Part shown: positions 57,901-64,000 of the stretch, in pieces | Numbering within the stretch: position 1 is the stretch's first letter | Layout of the letters: every line of letters starts with the position of its first letter | DNA from: Brachyhypopomus gauderio | Lineage: Eukaryota > Chordata > Actinopteri > Gymnotiformes > Hypopomidae | Direction: 5' to 3' | Length of the DNA: 64,000 nucleotides | Assembly (NCBI RefSeq): GCF_052324685.1 | Contig: NC_135225.1 | Location: 14,123,610-14,187,609, forward strand | Notes under the pieces: model-generated | Database searches by the model: none | What the model was told of the DNA's origin: nothing | What the model saw: the letters and a program-made list of their open reading frames with translations, nothing else | Translations under genes and position numbers: made by a program

Positions 57901-60181
57901 GTGTGCACAGGCTGCATCTGTGCGTCCTCCGTCAGCAGCATGTGCTGGATACGAGACTCGCTGCTGTCCAGGGGGCTGTGCCATGAGATGTGATCTCCAC
58001 TGCAGAACGTGTTTTCTGTTTCACAAAAAGATCCACACGTCTGAGGGGGGTGGAAACTAATACATTTATAAAGGTGTAATCTGAAAGCTACAGAGAAATG
58101 GGTCTAAAACAACTGATAAAAAATGACAATAAAAAGATGTGTGACCACCTATTTAGCTTCACTATGTATATACGCAGTGAGAGCAGAGTACATTGGGTGA
58201 ACATTGTTTTGCATTATTCTCGTGGTCTTATTCTACTCTGCCATGTCCACATGTTCCCTTTTAACCCAGTCTATCTTACAGAGATTATTTACAATCTCAA
58301 ACTGACCGATCTGCAGGATGGACAAGCGCTTGTACACTCAACAAAGAAACAACACTCGTGCTACGCAAATGACCGGCTGTGAGGGATTTTAAAGGTTAGG
58401 CAGGTGTCAGGGCAGTTCTGTGATCTCGTTTCTTCAAGCTGAATTATATACTAAGTTGGCCATTTTTATATTACAAAGCAATGCATTCTGAATGATCAAT
58501 GATTAATAAATTATTATTATCCAGTTCGGAGGACTAAGTCAAACCCAAACCGTACAATTTAACTTGATCTGCCTCTGTTAGTGTTTTCAGCTGGTGGGTT
58601 ATCCACAAAAAACTTTTCAAAAGGCCATACACTCACTTTTCAAAGTAATGTAAGGTTACAGCATGTTGTCTATTAAGACTAAGGACTGGGCACAAAGCAG
58701 GCCAGTGACGCTGTAAGCTGGAGAAAATGCAATGACGCGTGTCATGGAGGAAGCACGCGTGAGCCTTCCTCCAATGTCGCATGTATAATTTGATGTGAAT
58801 TTGTAATATCAATGCGAAGCGGGTTCAGTTGTTAAAGGGAAGAGGAGAAGGGAAAAGGGAGAACAGGGTCCTTTGAGGCAGCCGTGCGGGTCCGTACCTG
58901 ACTGGAAGACGTATCGAGCCAACCCTTGCATGAGCTCAGCTGGCCAGGTCGGGGGTGCCGTCTCACCGGGCTCCCTCTTCAGACGAAACGTGAGCTCAAA
59001 GCCAAATCCGCTGGGACTTTCTTGACCGGTGTATCTAATAAAAACGTGGCATCACTACTAATCTATCTGAGTTTAAGCTTTCAAACTCAATGTCTTTTTT
59101 GCATCAAAAAATAAATGAAATGGCAGCACATAAAAGCGGTGTTCTACTTTCTTTATGTACCGATCCCTAACCTGAACGACCATGGAACAGACTGGAAGCA
59201 AATAATTGTGACAATAAAATAACAAAGAGGTATTATAACAGTGCTATTGTTGTTTTAGTTTAACAGTTGATTTTTCTTTTTGGACTTGTGTTTAAGCCAT
59301 TCTGTCCACTGATCTCTAAACAATGTCATGAAGTTCTGTTATTACACTTACTCGTGAACTCTGTTGTCCCCATACAGATCACTCAAGCCGAGGCTCACGT
59401 AGTGCCAGTGTTCCTGTACGTCCAGAGCAGGGCAGCCCACATTTCTGTACATGCTAATGTAGTCCAGGGGATCTGGTCCCCCCAACCTGTGTCAAGATAG
59501 AGAAGTTAAAAAACAAGACTAAGCAACCCCACATATAGCGAACATAAGAGCCATGCATTGATAACTAGATATTCATATCTGTACTGGAAAGGTGCTGACG
59601 GGCCGCTAGCCACGTTCTTACCAACTGTTTGTTTTGAATTACAACGACGTTCAGGGTAGCAACGTTTGATGAGTTTTAGACGACTAGCGAACTATCTTAC
59701 AACTAATGTGTTAATCAGTGTCTGGGTTAGCTGTGCCGTAGTCGCCGCTGTAACTGGGCTAAGTTCGTGCTTTATTTGTGCTTATCTCAACACCACGAAG
59801 GAGCTAGCGTTAGCTCACTGTTAGCGGAACACCACACGTACAAGACTTCTAAACAAACCTGTAAGATGGCTAACGTGGCGAGCTACAGCAAACATCTCAG
59901 CCAGCTAGCCGTCTGCTAATGTTAGCTCACAGTCAGAAGATTTCCAAATTTTGTAGCCACCTTTTCCTAATAATGTCATGACTTTCGAATAAACGTTTTC
60001 AAAACACAGCAAACCTGCATGTCAGAAATGCTTACCAGTATTTGACGATGGCAGTAACTTGCAGCGGATTTGGCTGATCGGGGTACAAGCGCCTACATTC
60101 CCCGTATATGGCTTGCAGACCTGGGGGGAACAGCGACGCAAAGCCGAGGTGGGCGCCGCTGCTAGGCCGCATATCATCCAT
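48956..60181 (-). CDS. sufu: SUFU, suppressor of fused, GLI-binding Hedgehog repressor (12 exons, 469 aa)
   Basis: Binds GLI transcription factors and keeps them cytoplasmic or repressive in Hedgehog signalling. Exons on the minus strand: 60181-60036, 59486-59352, 59034-58898, 58015-57873, 55845-55760, 55344-55272, 54295-54142, 53806-53704, 50152-50018, 49436-49298, 49213-49145, 49045-48956 (stop TAA 48958-48956); total 1410 nt, with the same exon number as human (484 aa). The start ATG has A at -3 and G at +4. The N terminus lacks the proline-rich repeats of mammals and enters the fold quickly (FASLFPPGLQAIYGECRR). The N-terminal domain runs to about residue 250; exons 7-8 encode the flexible linker (DLSRPPEDEDDSRS); the C-terminal domain includes HLKFNQESG, HGRHFTYKS and the final VFDSPLQ. 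S327 and S331 in SRKDS match the human phosphosites S342 and S346. The linker is a few residues shorter than in human. Confidence 0.97.
50153..53703 (-). other. SUFU intron 8 (3.6 kb)
   Basis: Mostly unique-looking AT-rich sequence. A purine-rich GGA/GCA repeat tract lies at 52171-52256, preceded from about 52089 by a GC-richer patch. No exon or mobile-element ends were recognised. Confidence 0.6.
52171..52256 (+). repeat. GGAGCAG-type purine-rich repeat tract
   Basis: 86 bp of GGAGGAGCAG-like imperfect repeats, almost purely purine on the + strand; pyrimidine-rich in the SUFU transcript. Confidence 0.85.
55846..57872 (-). other. SUFU intron 4, no gene seen
   Basis: A 2.0-kb AT-rich intron with a poly(A) tract near 56566; no coding, RNA or transposon signal recognised. 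Confidence 0.6.
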
Positions 60182-63100
60182 CCTTCCCTGCGACGCTCAG
60201 AGAGTGTAAAAAGACTTCAGAAAACAAGTAAATTGTAAGTATTTCTCCTAAAAGTTATTTTAAACTGTGCAAATAAATTATTTACGATAAAAAAAATAAT
60301 TTTGTGAATTCCCCTCATATGTATCTTTAAAAAAATCCTCAGCAGTAGTTTCCCCTAGGATTTGAGGGTTGGACACGGGGCGTGGCCTCTCTATTTAAAT
60401 GACATGTGCTCCATTCAATCAGAAAGCCTCGCTTGATGGACGCAAAGGTAGTGGCGCTGTGATTGGAGTATTAGGAAGTTGATGCGCTTTAATTTTATCA
60501 ACAATTTAAAATATTTTGTTTCTAACATGGTAAATGTGTTTTTAAAAATCGCACATTGCTCATACCACCTTCGTAAAACTGCATATTACTCATAATATAC
60601 TGCCTTCGTAAAACTGCAAATTTGCCAAGTTGTTAACTTTGACAATTGTTCGTGAAACATACCTTTCATATTAGTTTCAATGTAACCACATGCTGAATTT
60701 AAGACTTAATATAAATAAACCTTGGGTTAAGAGTTTGACTTTTGTTTGTCTGCGGGAGGAACAGGCGCCACCTGCTGTTTAAAATATATTTATTAAGTAT
60801 TTGGATATGTTGTTATCATTATCGGGTTTATTGGAATTATACGACATCCTTTCACAGTAGACGCTGAGAACAGCTTGCTTGACTGGTACCTGAAAAACTT
60901 TAGGCTATACTGTTTCTGACTGTAGACATGCAAATGATACACCTCATTCAAACTACTCCACAACTGTTTTGAAATGACCAACATGGATTTTGATTGATTC
61001 TGGTGTATTAAAACTTCAAACCACTTATTTCTCAGTTGTTTTTAATTTATGGACTTATCTATAAAGTAGGCTTTTAAAGCTTATGTTTTTTACTGTTGAA
61101 CATTGTTCCTACTGCACATTTCCTTGCTACTGTATGTATACATATCCTTTTAAATGATTTGTGTTTCATCCACTTCAAGCAGCCATGAACATTCATTATT
61201 CATACGTAGACTAATATTACTGCCTCATGTTTTGGGTTGCTCCACAAAGACAGAACTACTTGTTAGGACCATGGTCACGTTCTGTCTCCTATGCACACAG
61301 TTGTTCACAGTAGCCAGTGACCGTCGCCACACAGAACCTTCCATGCTGTCAGGATAAAGACACATAGCTTTGGATTACCACCATTACTAATGACCTACCA
61401 CAGTCTTCCTACCTTGTCTTTGGTATTGGTATTACCATCATTTATATACTCCCCATATACTCCCCATCTTTAAAACCTGCCAATTAACAGGACCCCTCAG
61501 CATAGTTTTCCCAAGTACCTTAGAGGATTATGGGTGGAGAGCTTCACCCAGAGAGCCAGACTGTGCTGGATGAAGCTGGAGACAGTAAGGAACTTCCAGA
61601 CTTTGTGAAAGGAGACCTGTGGCAGGAATGTGTAAGCTACCCCAACACCACTGTGAATATCAGCTACCACAATGTGTATTGTGGGGGAATGAGAATACAG
61701 GATGGGGAATAATCCATCCTCATGACAGGAACAGGGTGATTCAAAGTGTCATGCAGGAGACTAAGAAAAGAAAGCCAGGAAAACTCTAATGATGGCCAGA
61801 TTAGCTTATGTTTATATTTTATTTTTGTTGGTTTTGTTAATGATCTAGTTGCTAATGCATATTTTTACATTAATAAATATTAATGTAAAGAATGTGAAGA
61901 AGAACATGTGTAGAATATCAGTGACTATATGCAAAGTATATTTCATTACTAAATTTAAAGCCAGAATTTTTTTTGTCTTTAGCCCACTTTGTTTTTAACC
62001 TCATATGACGACATAACCGAGTCACAATTTTACATTGTATTTCATTTAAGATGACTTGTCATGGATTGTTAAGTATGGTTATGAGCAGTTAGCATTCTCG
62101 GTATGGTATCCATGACTTCTAGTTTCCATGGAATGATCCTGAGTCATTTACCAGGAGCTAGAGATAAGACATATTTGTGGTGAGTGTGTGGGTGGGCATG
62201 TAACGTTTGCATACTTTAACCCACACTTTACTCTATATGTTGCCTTACTTTACATCACCATATGTATATACCAGCTTTCAGTCAAGATAGGAAATATTAG
62301 CCACATCACATGTATATAACACACCCTGTTCTTTAGACATTCAAATGTGCTTTATTGTCTTTGTATGAATGTATTTACACATAGCTTTCTGTGTTACAGT
62401 AATACACAGAATAACAGTAACACAGAATAACCGAACAACACGGTGCAGTCCAAGTTTACGTGCCTTCCTAAGGCCATTTGTTTAGCACACCCACTCATAT
62501 TGCTAAATAAGCACAGTGTAATGAACCAAAAAGAAAACTCCACAGCAATGGTTTGTTACTTAGTAACATATTTGATATCATATTTCCAAATCATTCATAT
62601 CCAGCTATCTTCTCACAAACATTTTTTTCAACTGTTGAAATTGTAAACTCTCAAATATCTTTTCAAATTTTTTCTATGTATAACAAATTAAAAGAAAGCT
62701 TCACATATAGAGGCTTTGGCTTGATATGCAGGAAAGGAACACACTGCCAGAAGAACTGAGCCCATAGATGAGCTTCTTCATGACCACCATCTATGGAATT
62801 CAGTTCTCAGGGCCAAGTGCTCAGAAGAAGCATGTTTCACCTATGGAGATCCAGACTGTTGAGATGAAAATAGTCTCACACATTAAGCTGCGATTATGGT
62901 TACTTATTAACAAAGTAATGTAATGTAATTATACCAATTTACTCCAAGGTAAAGATACTTAAAGAAAACTGGATACAGTACACTGTCCATGTTACACTGT
63001 CCATGGAAATGCATCTGTGGAACTTAGACACAGCTCTGGAGAGCCATCAGTGGAATCACATTTAATAAACTATAAACAGACACGAGAGAGTTCAAGCAGA

Positions 63101-64000
63101 ATTCTAAAGTACAGTGTGGCTAGTTTAAATGGGTCGTCTGCACCAGTTAACTTCTCCATCTGTAATAACACCTCCATAAGATCCCACTGTCAGAAAAGTG
63201 CCATGGCATGGCTGCATTTAGTCTGTCAGTGTTATCTCAATCACATATTTGTTTAATGTTTGATCATTACTGAGTTCCTGAGACAGACACACTGTGCTTC
63301 ATGTCCTCAGCTGTACACTAGCCACACCTGAGGAGTATCAGGAAATTCTTTCTTTCCGTTAAATGGAACCGAACCAGTTCAACTACCTTAATAAGTGAAC
63401 TGCTGGAAAGCCCCTTAAAAATCTAAATGTGATCTATTACTGTGATGTTTTATATTTTTACAGGCACATATCACATTCTGTACAAAAAATCAAATGCACT
63501 CAGCCAATAGTTCCATTTTATCAGACCATAACAATTTAACTTAAAGTTATGCATTGGAGGACAGACTGCTCATAATGAATCTTCTTACAGCACTAAAATT
63601 ATCAATCACTTTACTTTTTTGTAATTTGCCACTTAGTTCTTCCTTAATTCCATTATTAAAAGTGCCAGTTAATAATAATGTATCCAAATAATTGTTTCCA
63701 AATGATACCTGTCCTGTGTACTTGATACTCACCTACGTGAGAGACAAACTGATCCCCTTTGGCACAGTGCTCTTAACACATTCCCCTCTTTGAAAAAGCT
63801 TGACCACCATTGTCAGATATGCCATCAGTGTCTCCAGTGCAGGCACAAAGACAACCTCCCAGCCGGAGACGAGAAATCTTATAAATGACCTCTTAATTCC
63901 CTCAACTTAAATACCTATGTATCGGCGTCTTTCTGCCTCTCGTGCACACACTCACTCATGCTCTCTGAGTACGGTAAGCCTGGCAGTCACTTCCCAGTAA
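60182..64000. other. SUFU upstream region and terminal gene-free stretch
   Basis: The first 300 bp are the probable SUFU 5'UTR and promoter, moderately GC-rich, with a GATTGG/CCAAT-type motif near 60463. The remaining 3.5 kb is AT-rich. Open frames of about 60-80 codons (for example 61530-61712 and 63017-63256 on +, 63547-63732 on -) show no recognisable domain, splice context or conservation, so none is called as a gene. Confidence 0.55.

Noticed and set aside
61530-61712. A 60-codon frame starting MGGELHPESQ.
   Set aside because: It is not low-complexity, but I recognise no family, there is no supporting splice site or neighbour, and the length is within chance expectation.
63547-63732. 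A 61-codon minus-strand frame, considered as a retroelement fragment.
   Set aside because: No motif could be matched with confidence.

Overview
The window is nuclear DNA of a ray-finned (teleost-type) fish. The evidence is vertebrate genes split by many short GT-AG introns, very long (TG)n/(CA)n microsatellites, a hAT element and a Tc1/mariner relic of the kind common in fish, and a run of genes whose relatives lie together on human 10q24. No prokaryotic, viral, tRNA, rRNA or CRISPR feature was seen. The species cannot be named from the sequence.

Layout, left to right. On the + strand: the 3' end of PPRC1 (1-3299, cut by the window edge), complete OGA (O-GlcNAcase, 5317-16122, 16 coding exons, 913 aa), NPM3 (19070-20464, 5 exons, 144 aa) and ARL3 (21811-24831, 6 exons, 182 aa). 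After a repeat-rich gap of about 9 kb come two genes on the - strand: TRIM8 (44287 down to 34160, 6 exons, 561 aa) and SUFU (60181 down to 48956, 12 exons, 469 aa). The last 3.8 kb hold no gene I can support. I re-derived every exon by hand from splice sites and reading phase. For OGA, NPM3, ARL3, TRIM8 and SUFU the exon lengths sum to whole codons, and the protein lengths sit close to those of the mammalian orthologs.

The genes are not an operon or a single pathway; the association is conserved linkage. OGA-NPM3 in tandem, and SUFU-TRIM8 in tandem facing a convergent ARL3, match the human arrangement, while PPRC1 lies closer to OGA than in human. SUFU (Hedgehog/GLI repression) and ARL3 (ciliary cargo release) both act in cilium-linked biology. 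TRIM8 is a RING E3 ligase. OGA removes O-GlcNAc from nuclear and cytoplasmic proteins. PPRC1 is a PGC-1-family coactivator of mitochondrial gene expression. NPM3 is a nucleolar histone chaperone.

The most interesting structures are in introns and at exon borders. TRIM8 intron 2 carries a (CA)-rich block 6 nt after its donor and a (TG)n block in place of the polypyrimidine tract before its acceptor; these are complementary in the transcript. ARL3 exon 2 ends in three 50-bp tandem copies of its own 5' splice junction, and the ARL3 ATG is the last codon of exon 1. OGA has a GC-AG intron and can read through exon 10 into a hydrophobic tail ending in a poly(A) signal, predicting a short isoform. 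A 1.2-kb hAT element with a perfect 8-bp target duplication lies in the last PPRC1 intron.
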